A stretch of 64,000 nt of DNA from NCBI RefSeq assembly GCF_019048265.1, contig NZ_CP077311.1, positions 124,001-188,000 on the forward strand, read 5' to 3'. Shown in pieces: positions 54,646-64,000 of the stretch (position 1 is its first letter; each line of letters starts with the position of its first letter). The notes under the pieces were generated by a model. The model ran no database searches and was not told where the DNA came from. It saw only the letters and a list, made by a program, of their open reading frames with translations. The translations under genes and the position numbers were made by a program. This DNA is from Aeromonas sp. FDAARGOS 1405. GTDB lineage: Bacteria; Pseudomonadota; Gammaproteobacteria; Enterobacterales; Aeromonadaceae.

Positions 54646-55620
54646 ATGCGCACCTCCCTGCTGTTGCTACTGCTCTCCACCCTCTCCCTGCCGCTCTGGG
54701 CCGCAAACATTCTGGTGATCAGCAGCTACCATCCCGAATACCTTTGGGACCAGAGCTACAACGAAGGTTTGCGCAAAGGGTTGCAGGGGGAGCACAAGAT
54801 CTCTCACTTCTATATGGACACCAAACGCCATCCACGGGAGGCGTTCGACGACATCGCTCAACGGGCTATCGCTTTTTATCTCAAGAGCAAACCGGATCTG
54901 GTGGTGCTGGGGGATGACAATGCCATCAACTATCTGGCCAACGAGATCGCCTCGCTGGGTACTCCCGTTGTTTTTCTCGGCATGAACGAAAACCCCCGCC
55001 TCAAGGGCTTTGTCGGCCACCCCAAGATCACCGGGGTGCTGGAACGCCCCCTGCTCAAGCGCAACATCAGCGAAATAAGCCAGATGATGGGAGGGCTTGA
55101 CAAGGCGCTGGTACTGTTTGATTCCAGCAATGTGGCCCTCACCGCTATCGAGGATGAATTCAAGACCCAGACCGAATTGCGAGTCGGCCAGACCCGGGTC
55201 AACAGCCAGCTGATGGGGGATTACAGCCTCTGGCAGGAGGCGGTGCTCAACGCCAAGAAGAATGGCTATCAGGCAATCTTCCTCGGCCTCTACCACACGC
55301 TGGTCGACGATAATGGCAAGCATGTGAGCGAACAGACGGTGCTGGAGTGGACCAGCGCCAACACACCGGTTCCTCTCTTCTGTTTCTGGGAGTTTGCCGT
55401 CGGCAAGGGGATGGCCATCGGCGGGCTGGTACTGGACGGCCACGATCAGGGGTTGCAGGCAGCGTCCCTTATCAACACCATACTGGCGGGCACCCTGCCC
55501 CGTACTATCTCCCCGCGAGCGGCCCTGCGCGGCGAATATGTCTTCAGCAAGAGCGAGCTGGCCCGCTGGCAGCTCACTGTGCCCGACAAATGGCACAACA
55601 AGATCATGTGGCGTGAGTAA
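54646..55620 (+). CDS. ABC transporter substrate-binding-like periplasmic protein (PF04392 type)
   Basis: A 324 aa secreted protein. Signal peptide about 1-19 (SLPLWAA), then a type I periplasmic fold: NILVISSYHPEYLWDQSYNEG, PDLVVLGDDNAINYLANEI, TPVVFLGMNENPR, FCFWEFAVGKGMAIGG. The pattern fits ABC_sub_bind/YhaP-like binding proteins and sensory domains of hybrid kinases. It is an orphan, with no permease or kinase gene next to it. The start at 54646 has AGGGGCCTTCCC; the frame opens at 54613. Confidence 0.78.
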   Translation: MRTSLLLLLLSTLSLPLWAANILVISSYHPEYLWDQSYNEGLRKGLQGEHKISHFYMDTKRHPREAFDDIAQRAIAFYLKSKPDLVVLGDDNAINYLANEIASLGTPVVFLGMNENPRLKGFVGHPKITGVLERPLLKRNISEISQMMGGLDKALVLFDSSNVALTAIEDEFKTQTELRVGQTRVNSQLMGDYSLWQEAVLNAKKNGYQAIFLGLYHTLVDDNGKHVSEQTVLEWTSANTPVPLFCFWEFAVGKGMAIGGLVLDGHDQGLQAASLINTILAGTLPRTISPRAALRGEYVFSKSELARWQLTVPDKWHNKIMWRE

Positions 55621-55693
55621 CAATAAGTAACCCGGCACATTGGCCGGGTAACACCTGCACAGTCAGATGACTGATGACCGAAAGCCGCGTGAG

Positions 55694-56245
55694 TCAGCTG
55701 GCAGCAAAAGGCAGGGAGAGGCGCTTGGCAAGCGCCTGGAAGTGCTGGCTGATCTCGGCACCAAACAGAGGATCACCGATAGCTCGGTTCTGCCAGTTTT
55801 GCTCCAGATGACGCCAGTCATCCTCGGTCAGGGAGTCACGCAGATGGGGGAAGATCACCCCCTCTTCGTAGTTCATGTGTGCCTCTTGCAGCTCCACGAA
55901 GCGCTCCAGCTTGGCGGTGAACTGATCGAGCGGGATCACCGCATCCATCAGGATCATCTCCACCATCTCCTTGAGCTCGGTCCCTGCCTCCAGCAACTTG
56001 AGATGCTCTTCATGCAAGCGGTTCGCGACATCCCCCTCCACCACCCGGTATTTCAGGTAGTAGTCATAGACAAGATCTTCCTTGGGGTGGTGATACTTGT
56101 CAGAGACCTCCCGCAGATAATCGATGACATCGCGCACCAGAAAATAGCTGATGGGTTGCTCGGCACGAATGGCGGCCAGCTTCTGCTTCAGCAGATCCAG
56201 CAGTCGGGCGATATTGAGGTGATCCTTGTGCAGACTCGATAACAT
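55694..56245 (-). CDS. Hemerythrin-domain protein
   Basis: A 183 aa four-helix-bundle protein that binds a di-iron centre and probably senses or handles oxygen, nitric oxide or iron-sulphur damage. Iron-ligand motifs are HKDHLNI (about 6-12), YHHPKEDLVYDY, LHEEHLKL and MNYEEGVIFPHL. AAGGAG sits 5 nt before the ATG at 56245, which beats the GTG at 56251. Related proteins include YtfE, but the C-terminal part differs. Confidence 0.88.
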   Translation of the reverse strand: MLSSLHKDHLNIARLLDLLKQKLAAIRAEQPISYFLVRDVIDYLREVSDKYHHPKEDLVYDYYLKYRVVEGDVANRLHEEHLKLLEAGTELKEMVEMILMDAVIPLDQFTAKLERFVELQEAHMNYEEGVIFPHLRDSLTEDDWRHLEQNWQNRAIGDPLFGAEISQHFQALAKRLSLPFAAS

Positions 56246-56317
56246 GGGCACTCCTTGGCGCTGAAATAAAATGTTACTTTCCTGAGTATACGGTCATTTG
56301 TCGCCCGAACTTTGCAC

Positions 56318-56995
56318 TCAATCAAGTGGTTGGCAGACAGATTGCCATTCGATCGGGCTTTTACCCTGCAATTCCAGCAGGCGGTTGGTCTCGGAAAAGT
56401 GGCCGCAACCGATAAAACCACGGTGGGCAGAAAGGGGGCTGGGATGGGGTGCCGTCAACACGTGGTGGCGTTGCCGGTCGATAAAACGCCCTTTCTTCTG
56501 GGCATGGGAGCCCCACAACAGAAATACCACCCCCTGACAACTGGCATTGATCTGCTCAATGACCCGATCGGTGAAGGTTTCCCACCCAAGATGGGCATGA
56601 GAGTGTGCTTGACCGGCCTGCACCGTCAGCACTGTGTTGAGCAACAGAACCCCCTGCCTGGCCCAGGACTCCAGAAAACCGTGACTGGGTGTGACGAAAC
56701 CTGGCAGGTCGCGCTGCATCTCTTTATAGATGTTGACCAGTGATGGGGGCGTACGCACCCCGGGCAGGACAGAGAAGCAGAGGCCATGTGCCTGATTGGG
56801 GCCGTGATAGGGATCCTGTCCCAGGATCACCACCTTGACCTGATCCAGTTCGGTCAATTTGAAGGCGTTGAATACATCGGCAGCAGGAGGATAAATCACC
56901 TTGCCTGCTTCCCGCTCGCTCCTGACGGTCGCCAGCGTACTCTTGAAATAGTCCTGCTCTTTCTCAGAGCCAATCACATCACTCCAGGTCAGCAC
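56318..56995 (-). CDS. ung: Uracil-DNA glycosylase
   Basis: Removes uracil from DNA. The 225 aa protein matches family 1: [18 protein letters not shown] (catalytic Asp at about 62), the uracil-binding [26 protein letters not shown] and [11 protein letters not shown]. In E. coli ung lies beside grcA; here grcA is close by too, with one gene between. Confidence 0.97.
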   Translation of the reverse strand: MLTWSDVIGSEKEQDYFKSTLATVRSEREAGKVIYPPAADVFNAFKLTELDQVKVVILGQDPYHGPNQAHGLCFSVLPGVRTPPSLVNIYKEMQRDLPGFVTPSHGFLESWARQGVLLLNTVLTVQAGQAHSHAHLGWETFTDRVIEQINASCQGVVFLLWGSHAQKKGRFIDRQRHHVLTAPHPSPLSAHRGFIGCGHFSETNRLLELQGKSPIEWQSVCQPLD

Positions 56996-57064
56996 CCCGG
57001 CCTCCTCACTTGATACGGCGAAGGGCTCAGGATAGGGGGGCAGCCCGCAAGACGCAACCGTAGC

Positions 57065-57805
57065 TCACACTTTCCAGAGCTTGGCGAGCCGGCCGGAGCG
57101 CTCCAGTTTGTGCAGGCCTGCGTTAAACAGCAACATCAAGCGGCGCGCATCGGGATCGGCCTTGCGCATCAGCAAGTATCCCGGTTGCGACCAGATGGGG
57201 TCGGCGGCGCCGGTCAGTGACAGCGATTGGGGATGACGAGAGAGTGCCTGCTGAAACAGAACCTGGGCCACCTGCTCATCCATAACCAGATAACGAATAC
57301 GTCCGGTAAGTAGTTTCTCCATGCTCTCCTCATCGGAGTCGGACCACTCAAGCGCCAGCTCGGATTGCCTTGCAGCAAACCCTTCACCATAAAAATAGCC
57401 ACGGGTAACCCCGACAGGCTCGTTTTTCAGCTCACCCATACTGACCAATGGCGAGCCGTTCAGCGCAAGCAGACGGGTCGTAAATTTGCCCAGCGATGCA
57501 GAGAGATAGAAGTACTGTTCGCGTTCGCGAGAGCGAAACCAGGGCATGGTAATCATATAACGCCCTTCAAGAGTCAGGCTGTATGCCTCAGCCCAGGGGT
57601 AGAAATGAAAGCTGACATCGACCCCCTGCTCGGCAAAAGCTTCGCGCACCACCTGACAGAGGAACCCCTGGTTGGGCAGCGACTCACTGATATAGGGCGG
57701 CCATTCGCCCACCGCAATGCGTACCGTTTCGGCCCGGACCACAGTCGTGATTGCCCAACAACAGAACAGGGCCAACCATCCCCACTTTCGCCACCTGATA
57801 TTCAC
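57065..57805 (-). CDS. Orphan family-3 periplasmic binding protein (B)
   Basis: A 246 aa secreted protein. The GTG start at 57805 is chosen because AAGGAGAGTGTCGG is just upstream; a longer frame starts at 57844. Signal peptide about 1-25 (WAITTVVRA). The SBP_bac_3-type fold is weak but clear: VRIAVGEWPPYISESLPNQG, REAFAEQGVDVSFHFYPW, EPVGVTRGYFYGEGF. Ligand unknown; no transporter partner. Confidence 0.82.
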   Translation of the reverse strand: MNIRWRKWGWLALFCCWAITTVVRAETVRIAVGEWPPYISESLPNQGFLCQVVREAFAEQGVDVSFHFYPWAEAYSLTLEGRYMITMPWFRSREREQYFYLSASLGKFTTRLLALNGSPLVSMGELKNEPVGVTRGYFYGEGFAARQSELALEWSDSDEESMEKLLTGRIRYLVMDEQVAQVLFQQALSRHPQSLSLTGAADPIWSQPGYLLMRKADPDARRLMLLFNAGLHKLERSGRLAKLWKV

Positions 57806-57952
57806 CCGACACTCTCCTTGCTTTCTGCTGAGTGTAGTCAACACCTCAATCCACCGCAGAAAAGCTGAAAAAGATGTAGTTAAATTACTAGATTAAAAAG
57901 ATAAAAGATGCATAATCTGGATATCTTACAAAATCAGAAAAATGACCTATTT

Positions 57953-58050
57953 TTGATTCAACTCAATAATTTAATCCCATTTAAATGGCGGTTTATCGAT
58001 TTTTATTGATCTGGATCAATTTTGGTATTATTACCAACATGGTATATATG
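57953..58050 (+). promoter_or_regulatory. Promoter of grcA with two FNR sites
   Basis: TTGATCTGGATCAA (58006-58019) is a perfect FNR site. TTGATTCAACTCAA (57953-57966) matches 9 of 10 conserved positions. Centres are 53 bp apart, as in the E. coli yfiD promoter (-40.5 and -93.5, from memory). A -10-like TATATA is at 58043-58048, placing the start near 58055. The rest of 57806-58171 is AT-rich leader and spacer. Confidence 0.85.
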
Positions 58051-58171
58051 ACCCCATCAAAGCAAAGGTGTAAGGCAAGGGCCCTTTAAGTCACCGCAAT
58101 TAACGGTAGCTTAAATACATCAGGGTAATTTCCTTACAGTTGGATTCGCGTTCCCATTGAGGAGTCATACC

Positions 58172-58552
58172 ATGATCAAAGGCATTCAAATCACCCAGGC
58201 TGCCAACACCGCCCTGCTGAACTCTTTCTGGCTGCTGGACGAAGAGAAGCAACAGGCTCGCTGCATCTGTGTCAAAGGCGATGCCTTTGCTGCCGATCAG
58301 GAGGTAGCACTCTCTGACCTGGGCCAGTTCGAATACCGCGAGCTGCCTGTTCAGGCCGAACCGGCTGTTGAAGGTGGTCAGCACCTGAACGTCAACGTGC
58401 TGCGTCGCGAAACTCTGGAAGATGCTATCGAGAATCCGGAGAAGTACCCGCAGCTGACCATCCGCGTATCTGGCTACGCAGTGCGTTTCAACGCCCTGAC
58501 CCCGGAACAGCAGCGTGACGTGGTTACCCGTACTTTCACCCAGAGCCTGTAA
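58172..58552 (+). CDS. grcA: Autonomous glycyl radical cofactor GrcA (YfiD)
   Basis: A 126 aa protein that mimics the C-terminal radical domain of pyruvate formate-lyase and repairs oxygen-cleaved enzyme. The motif [20 protein letters not shown] holds the radical glycine, and [20 protein letters not shown] is the family core. GAGGAGTCATACC precedes the ATG. Expressed under low oxygen through FNR. Confidence 0.97.
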   Translation: MIKGIQITQAANTALLNSFWLLDEEKQQARCICVKGDAFAADQEVALSDLGQFEYRELPVQAEPAVEGGQHLNVNVLRRETLEDAIENPEKYPQLTIRVSGYAVRFNALTPEQQRDVVTRTFTQSL

Positions 58553-58595
58553 TCAGCGTCCTGCAGTGAACCGCTGATATAGCGAGTATCAGCAC

Positions 58596-58626
58596 AAAAA
58601 AAACGGCCGGTAGGCCGTTTTTTTAT
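58596..58626 (+). terminator. Terminator after grcA
   Basis: ACGGCC-GGTA-GGCCGT followed by seven or more T. Confidence 0.92.
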
Positions 58627-58649
58627 ACGAGCTTTTCACTGGGTAAGCA

Positions 58650-58682
58650 CAAAAAACAAGGCCTCGCATTGCGAGGCCTTGT
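58650..58682 (-). terminator. Terminator after kdsA
   Basis: ACAAGGCCTCGC-AAT-GCGAGGCCTTGT followed by TTTTTTG on the minus strand; ends the hemA-kdsA operon. Confidence 0.9.
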
Positions 58683-58699
58683 AATAAGTGCTTGCCCCA

Positions 58700-59554
<855 letters not shown>

Positions 59555-59580
59555 CTAAGACTTCCTTAGTGAAGGGGCCT

Positions 59581-59924
59581 GAAGCCAAGTTAATCCGTTG
59601 CGACCGGACGCAGCGGCCTTGATATTCTTCTGTTTCGACTCCAAGACATCCTTAATGAAAGGGCCTGAAGCCAAGTTAGTCCGTTGCAGCCGGGCGCAGC
59701 GGCCTTGATATTCTTCTGTTTCGACTCCAAGACATCCTTAATGAAAGGGCCTGAAGCCAAGTTAGTCCGTTGCAGCCGGGCGCAGCGGCCTTGATATTCT
59801 TCTGTTTCAACTCCAAGAGCCCCTTAATGAAAGGGCCTGAAGCCAAGTTAGTCCATTGCGACCGGACACAGCAGCCTTGGTATTCTTCTGTGTCAGTTTC
59901 AAGCGTCCTTAATGAAGAGGCTTG
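59581..59924. repeat. Tandem 86-bp repeat array between sirB1 and kdsA
   Basis: Four copies of an 86-bp unit starting GAAGCCAAGTTA at 59581, 59667, 59753 and 59839; the period is exactly 86. Copies 2 and 3 differ in only a few bases; copy 4 is most diverged and overlaps the sirB1 stop. Each unit also contains TTGATATTCTTCTGTTTC, which resembles the kdsA start region at about 59536. So the array looks like repeated duplication of the old sirB1-kdsA junction. Each unit has a short hairpin (CGTTGC-N8-GCAGCG). The whole 354-nt gap lies inside a cotranscribed operon. Confidence 0.9.
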
Positions 59925-60718
59925 GGGCTAAGATCCAGCGCAGCCAGTTGCACTTTCAGCACATCGGCTACCGGATCGTCCGGGCATTGCTCAATAAAGT
60001 ATTCGAAATCGTCGGCAGCCTGGCGCGGGCAATCGAGCTGCTCGTAGATAAAGCCGCGATCCCGCGTCTCCAGGGGATCGCCGGGCTTCATCCGTAGAAG
60101 TAACTCGCTGCAGCGCAGAGCCTCGGGCATGCGATCTTCCCGCAGCAAGGCCCCCTTGCTGACGTTGAGCAGCCGTTCGATGATCTCCCACTGGCCAGAG
60201 GGCTGCAGGTAGTCCGGGGTCAGGGTGGCCAGATCGCCGAGCGCACCGCGCAGCAGCAGTTCAATACGGGCTAGGCTCAACTCGTCGCCGGTAAAGGGGT
60301 CGACATAGACCTCCCCTTCGCCACCAGCAAAGCTCACCAGGAAGTGACCCGGGAAACAGATCCCCTCCACATCGAGACCAATCTTGCGTCCCAACTGGAT
60401 GATCAGGATACCGAGGCTGACGGGTATTCCCTTACGCTGCAGCAGCACCTGATTGATGTCGCAGTTGTCAGCCGAGAAATAATCCTGCCAGTCGCCGTAA
60501 AACCCGAGGCTCTGATAGAAACCGCGCAGCAGTTGCTGGCGCACCTCGTCGCAGGTCCCCTCTTCGATCTGCTCATCCAGCCACTCATCCAGCAGCTGCA
60601 GCTCGCGGATCCCCTGCTCGGCCGAGCCATAGATTTCATCGCTGACCGCCAGGGCCAGCTCGGTCAGCTCATGGGCTTCAAAATCGGTCCATTCGTCTAT
60701 ACGTAACATGCTTTTCAT
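59909..60718 (-). CDS. sirB1: SirB1 family protein (YchA), transglutaminase-like plus TPR
   Basis: A 269 aa protein. The N-terminal half (about 30-175) is transglutaminase-like (GIPVSLGILIIQLGRKIGL, FPGHFLVSF, DPFTGDELS), and the C-terminal part (about 190-265) has TPR-type repeats (ALRCSELLLRMKPGDPLETR, DRGFIYEQLDC). Function is unknown. It is linked to prmC-kdsA in many gammaproteobacteria. An ATG three codons later (60709) has better spacing from AAGG. It starts 3 nt after sirB2. Confidence 0.9.
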   Translation of the reverse strand: MKSMLRIDEWTDFEAHELTELALAVSDEIYGSAEQGIRELQLLDEWLDEQIEEGTCDEVRQQLLRGFYQSLGFYGDWQDYFSADNCDINQVLLQRKGIPVSLGILIIQLGRKIGLDVEGICFPGHFLVSFAGGEGEVYVDPFTGDELSLARIELLLRGALGDLATLTPDYLQPSGQWEIIERLLNVSKGALLREDRMPEALRCSELLLRMKPGDPLETRDRGFIYEQLDCPRQAADDFEYFIEQCPDDPVADVLKVQLAALDLSPKPLH

Positions 60719-60721
60719 GCC

Positions 60722-61111
60722 TTAACCGAACAAACTCGCCTGTTTGAGCACTGCCAACTTGGCAATAAAGTAGATCCAGCCGAGCGCCCCCAGAAAGGAA
60801 CACCAGCGCACCAGATTGCTTTTGGCCAACCGCAGCGCCATCGCCGCCAGAAAGACCAATACCAGGATCCCCGTCAACTTCTCGCTGAGCCAGAGAATGC
60901 CGTTATTGAGCGGGTTGAGACCCAGCACCACGCAGAGCAGTATGCCGGAGAGCACCACCAGTCCGTTGAGCAGACCGCTGGTTTTCAGCACGGGTGCGCT
61001 GAATGCCCGAGCGGAGCCGGCCTGAACCCAGTAAAAACGCAGCATAAACATCAGCACTGCCCCGCCAATCAGGGTGAGATGCAGATGTTTGAGCAAAAGA
61101 TAGCTGTTCAA
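60722..61111 (-). CDS. sirB2: SirB2 family membrane protein (YchQ)
   Basis: A four-helix membrane protein of about 129 aa (LLKHLHLTLIGGAVLMFMLR, LNGLVVLSGILLCVV, KLTGILVLVFLAAMALRL, FLGALGWIYFIAKLAVL). I prefer the TTG at 61111 because GAGG sits 7 nt upstream and it gives the usual length; a GTG at 61138 would add nine residues. Role unknown. Confidence 0.8.
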   Translation of the reverse strand: MNSYLLLKHLHLTLIGGAVLMFMLRFYWVQAGSARAFSAPVLKTSGLLNGLVVLSGILLCVVLGLNPLNNGILWLSEKLTGILVLVFLAAMALRLAKSNLVRWCSFLGALGWIYFIAKLAVLKQASLFG

Positions 61112-61168
61112 TGTCAATCCTCGATGCAGAAGCCTCACCCCTGCCCGTCAAACTGGTAGTAAAGGGAG

Positions 61169-62020
61169 TCAGCAGGTCGGGCACATGCCCAGAGTGACCC
61201 GCTCGTTCTCCCCGTAATCACGCACCGTGGTTACGCTGCGATAGCCCAGATCCAGCAACAGCTGGCGCACCACCATCCCCTGATCCCAGCCATGTTCCAG
61301 CAGCAGCCACCCTTCGCAGTGCAGATGGGCCGGGGCATGGGTCGCAATATGGCGGATATCCGCCAGCCCCGATTCGTCCGCAACCAGCGCCGAGCGAGGT
61401 TCAAAGCGCACGTCACCCTGCTCGAGATGGGGATCGGCGCCGTCGATATAGGGGGGATTGGAGACAATCACCGCAAAACGTGGCGTCTTGTCGCGATCCG
61501 GCTCACCAAAGGGTTCGAACCAGCTGCCATCGCGCACCTCGATGGGTAACCCCAGCGCGGTGCTGTTCTCGCGGGCCAGCGCCGCGGCATCTGCCATCCG
61601 ATCCACCGCCCACACATCAACTTCGGGCCGCTCGGACTTGAGCGCCAGCGCGATGGCACCTGTGCCGGTACCCAGATCCAGCACGGCGCAGGGCCCTTGC
61701 GGGATCTTCGCCAGCGCCTGTTCCACCAGCACCTCGGTATCGGGGCGCGGGATCAGGGTCGCTGGGCTCACTTTCAACGGCAACGACCAGAACTCCCGCT
61801 CGCCAACGAGATGAGCGATAGGCTCGCCGTTGAGACGACGGGCCAGCCACCCCTGCAGGATGGCCTGCTGGTCGGCATCCAGCTCACGCTCGGGCCAGGT
61901 CATCAGATAGCTGCGACGACAATCGAGCAGATGGCAGAGCAGTGCATCGGCATCGGCGCGGGGGGATTCCCCGCCCGCCAACACAGTCATGATATGGGCG
62001 CGGGCCTGCTGGATCTGCAT
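61169..62020 (-). CDS. prmC: Release factor glutamine methyltransferase
   Basis: Methylates the Gln of the GGQ motif in RF1 and RF2, using SAM. The 283 aa protein has the SAM-binding DLGTGTGAIALAL (about 116-128), the catalytic SNPPYID (about 185-191) and the PRPDTEVLVE segment. It immediately follows prfA, its substrate. ATG 62020 chosen; the TTG one codon earlier is less likely. Confidence 0.95.
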   Translation of the reverse strand: MQIQQARAHIMTVLAGGESPRADADALLCHLLDCRRSYLMTWPERELDADQQAILQGWLARRLNGEPIAHLVGEREFWSLPLKVSPATLIPRPDTEVLVEQALAKIPQGPCAVLDLGTGTGAIALALKSERPEVDVWAVDRMADAAALARENSTALGLPIEVRDGSWFEPFGEPDRDKTPRFAVIVSNPPYIDGADPHLEQGDVRFEPRSALVADESGLADIRHIATHAPAHLHCEGWLLLEHGWDQGMVVRQLLLDLGYRSVTTVRDYGENERVTLGMCPTC

Positions 62021-62081
62021 CAACGCGGCCCTACCTTAATCGCGCTCTTCTGAATGCGAGCTTGCCGGTACTGCACTTGCA

Positions 62082-63170
62082 TCAATTGCTCTCGGCCAAG
62101 GAGGCAAGCTGGTCGGCCTGATACTCCTGCACCAGCGGCGTGATGACGCAGTCCAAGTCCCCTTCCAAAATTTCGGAGAGACGGTACAGGGTGAGATTGA
62201 TGCGGTGCTCGGAGAGACGGCCCTGCGGATAGTTGTAGGTCCGGATGCGCTCGGAGCGATCGCCGGAGCCCACCAGATTGCGGCGAGTGCTCTGCTCGGC
62301 GGCGCGGTGGCGCTCATCCTCGGCCGCTTGCAAGCGGGCGGAGAGAACTGACATCGCCTTGGCGCGGTTCTTGTGCTGGGAGCGCTCGTCCTGACATTCC
62401 ACCACCAACCCGGTCGGCAGGTGGGTGATGCGGATGGCCGAGTCGGTCTTGTTGACATGCTGACCACCGGCACCGGAGGCGCGGAAGGTATCGATCTTCA
62501 AGTCGGCCGGATTGATCTCGATCTGCTCGGCTTCCGGTACTTCCGGCAACACGGCGACGGTACAGGCGGAGGTGTGCACTCGCCCCTGGGATTCGGTCTC
62601 CGGCACCCGCTGCACCCGGTGGCCACCGGATTCAAACTTGAGACGGCCGTAGACGCGCTCGCCATCGATCTTGGCGATCACCTCCTTATAACCACCATAC
62701 TCCCCGTCATTGCAGCTGACGATGGAGACGCGCCAGCCCTGACGCTCGGCAAACCGTGAATACATGCGGAACAGGTCGCCTGCAAAGATGGCCGCTTCGT
62801 CACCGCCGGCACCGGCCCGGATTTCCAGATAGCAGTTGTTGTCATCCTTGGGATCCTTGGGCAGCAGCATCACCTGCAGCTCCTGCTCCAACACCTCCAG
62901 ATTGGCCTTGGCGAGCGGCAGCTCCTCCTGCGCCATCTCCCGCAGGTCGGCATCATCCTCTTCCAGCATCATCTGGGTCGTTTCCAGATCATCCTGCGCC
63001 TGACGAAAACGCTGGAAGGCGTGAACGATATCTTCCAGCTGGGCATATTCGCGGGTCAGGGCGCGATAGCGCTCCTGATCCGAGACCACGTCCGGCTCGC
63101 CGAGCATGGCCTGAACTTCTTCGTGGCGCTCGATGAGGCCTTCCAGCTTTCTGATCAGTGACGGATTCAT
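62082..63170 (-). CDS. prfA: Peptide chain release factor 1
   Basis: Recognises UAA and UAG stops. From ATG 63170 it is 362 aa. The stop-codon motif region reads [18 protein letters not shown] (PxT as PET; common in many RF1s). [16 protein letters not shown] contains the GGQ. It is followed by prmC, 61 nt downstream. An upstream extension of the frame to 63320 has no homology. Confidence 0.97.
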   Translation of the reverse strand: MNPSLIRKLEGLIERHEEVQAMLGEPDVVSDQERYRALTREYAQLEDIVHAFQRFRQAQDDLETTQMMLEEDDADLREMAQEELPLAKANLEVLEQELQVMLLPKDPKDDNNCYLEIRAGAGGDEAAIFAGDLFRMYSRFAERQGWRVSIVSCNDGEYGGYKEVIAKIDGERVYGRLKFESGGHRVQRVPETESQGRVHTSACTVAVLPEVPEAEQIEINPADLKIDTFRASGAGGQHVNKTDSAIRITHLPTGLVVECQDERSQHKNRAKAMSVLSARLQAAEDERHRAAEQSTRRNLVGSGDRSERIRTYNYPQGRLSEHRINLTLYRLSEILEGDLDCVITPLVQEYQADQLASLAESN

Positions 63171-63225
63171 AACTCTTGCTATCTCGAATGGAGGAGAGGG
63201 CCACCAGCATGGCAGCCCCGAACAA

Positions 63226-64000
63226 TTACTCTTGTGACAATCCCAGTACCTGTCGCAACCGGGACAGCGTACTCTCGTCGCCCCGGGAGGCCGCCTGGCG
63301 CAGGGCCTGGGTCGGTGCATGGATCAACTTGTTGGTGAGGCGGTGGGCCATCGCCTTGAGCGCCTGCTCGGCACTCTCACCCTGAGCCAGCGCCTGCAAG
63401 GCGCGCTGTAGCTCTTCATCCGCCACCTGTTGGGAGTGATGGCGATAATCGCGAATAAGGTCAACCGACCGCTGGCCGCGATACCACCCCATAAACTCGT
63501 CTCGTTCCTCCTGCACGATCAGCTCGGCCTGTGCCGCAGCTCGTTTGCGGGTCTCCAGATTCTGCTCGATGATCCCCTGCAAATCGTCCACCGTGTAGAG
63601 ATAGGCGTCGGAGAGCTCGTCCACTTCAGCCTCTATGTCACGCGGTACGGCGATATCCACCAGAAACATCGGCTTGAAACGACGAGCCTTGAGCGCCCGC
63701 TCCACCATCCCCTTGCCGATGATGGGCAAAGGACTGGCCGTCGAGCTGATGACGATATCTGCCTCGTGCAGATAGTCGGGGATCTCTTCGAGCGTCATCA
63801 CCTGGGCGCCAAATTCGGCCGCCAGGGTCTGGGCGCGCTGCAGGGTGCGGTTGGCCACCATCATCCGGGTGACATTCTGCTCGCGCAAATGGCGAGCCAC
63901 CAGTTCGATGGTCTCTCCAGCCCCGACCAGTAACACCCTGGTCTGGGAGAGATCGGCAAAAATACGGCGACCAAGGCTGACAGCGGCAAACGCCACCGAC
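63226..64000 (-). CDS. hemA: Glutamyl-tRNA reductase, C-terminal part (runs off window)
   Basis: First committed step of C5-pathway haem synthesis, reducing glutamyl-tRNA to glutamate-1-semialdehyde. The visible 258 residues start within the NADPH-binding domain ([26 protein letters not shown]) and run through [24 protein letters not shown] and the dimerisation helices. The catalytic cysteine lies before the window edge. It is the first gene of the operon; prfA follows after 55 nt. Confidence 0.95.
   Translation of the reverse strand, partial: SVAFAAVSLGRRIFADLSQTRVLLVGAGETIELVARHLREQNVTRMMVANRTLQRAQTLAAEFGAQVMTLEEIPDYLHEADIVISSTASPLPIIGKGMVERALKARRFKPMFLVDIAVPRDIEAEVDELSDAYLYTVDDLQGIIEQNLETRKRAAAQAELIVQEERDEFMGWYRGQRSVDLIRDYRHHSQQVADEELQRALQALAQGESAEQALKAMAHRLTNKLIHAPTQALRQAASRGDESTLSRLRQVLGLSQE

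Noticed and set aside
54425..54706. Minus-strand open frames between nrdD and the binding-protein gene
   Set aside because: No ribosome-binding site, and they run into the signal-peptide coding region of the plus-strand gene.
55629..55649. Terminator after the PF04392-type binding protein (ACCCGGC-ACATTG-GCCGGGT)
   Set aside because: Short stem and no T run; could be weak, not listed as a feature.
59640..59755. A tiny 19-codon frame (MSWSRN...) in the repeat units
   Set aside because: AAGG touches the ATG, and the ATG is lost in one unit, so it is unlikely to be translated.
59581..59924. CRISPR array
   Set aside because: The repeats are contiguous with no unique spacers and have an 86-bp period.
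62082..63170. Altered stop-codon motif PET in RF1 instead of PAT
   Set aside because: PET is common in bacterial RF1, so it is not unusual.

Overview
The window looks like a chromosomal segment of a gammaproteobacterium, most likely Aeromonas. This is inferred from the high-GC codon use, the tandem OmpA genes, the hemA-prfA-prmC-sirB2-sirB1-kdsA gene order and the enterobacterial/Vibrio-like housekeeping genes. Nearly all of it is single-copy core or core-like DNA. I see no tRNA, rRNA, insertion sequence, prophage or CRISPR array.

Layout. 1-6.4 kb: the start of an RND efflux operon (adaptor plus pump, pump truncated by the window edge), a membrane diguanylate cyclase, a patatin-like protein, a sodium symporter and a small Cro/CI-type regulator. 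6.7-11.2 kb: an unknown protein, then three consecutive OmpA-type porins, each with its own terminator. 11.2-19.4 kb: NAD-malic enzyme, AraC regulator, MATE exporter, YciN, a second diguanylate cyclase, a xanthine permease with a PurR-like box and a lipoate-ligase-like protein. 19.5-25.5 kb: an alanine/glycine symporter behind a tandem glycine riboswitch, a fold-III decarboxylase, a Ca2+/cation antiporter, a peroxiredoxin and a truncated PaaK-like protein. 25.6-34.7 kb: Nudix hydrolase, FklB, CutC-NagK, M48 lipoprotein-GNAT, then pstS and phoBR, both with Pho boxes. 34.9-40.3 kb: a sigma-54 activator divergent from an aldehyde dehydrogenase, and an AraC/EamA divergent pair. 40.4-45.5 kb: a four-gene malate utilisation operon (2-HCT transporter, malic enzyme, sensor kinase, response regulator). 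45.6-46.5 kb: about 1 kb of apparently decayed DNA with a frameshifted gene remnant. 46.5-49.2 kb: a SlyA-type regulator with twin operators, followed by an adaptor/FUSC-like efflux pair. 49.3-58.6 kb: three orphan periplasmic binding proteins, an MliC-like lipoprotein, nrdDG with NrdR boxes, hemerythrin, ung, and grcA with two FNR sites. 58.7-64 kb: the hemA-prfA-prmC-sirB2-sirB1-kdsA operon, interrupted before kdsA by an array of 86-bp tandem repeats.

The strongest themes are regulatory. They include phosphate starvation (PhoB boxes on both pstS and phoB), anaerobiosis (FNR on grcA, NrdR on nrdDG), glycine sensing with a Shine-Dalgarno-sequestering hairpin, malate sensing, and drug/aromatic efflux. 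No obviously new multi-gene system is visible. The least explained items are the 86-bp repeat array inside the hemA-kdsA operon, the frameshifted unknown gene at 46.07-46.47 kb, the truncated PaaK-like protein and the third OmpA paralogue.
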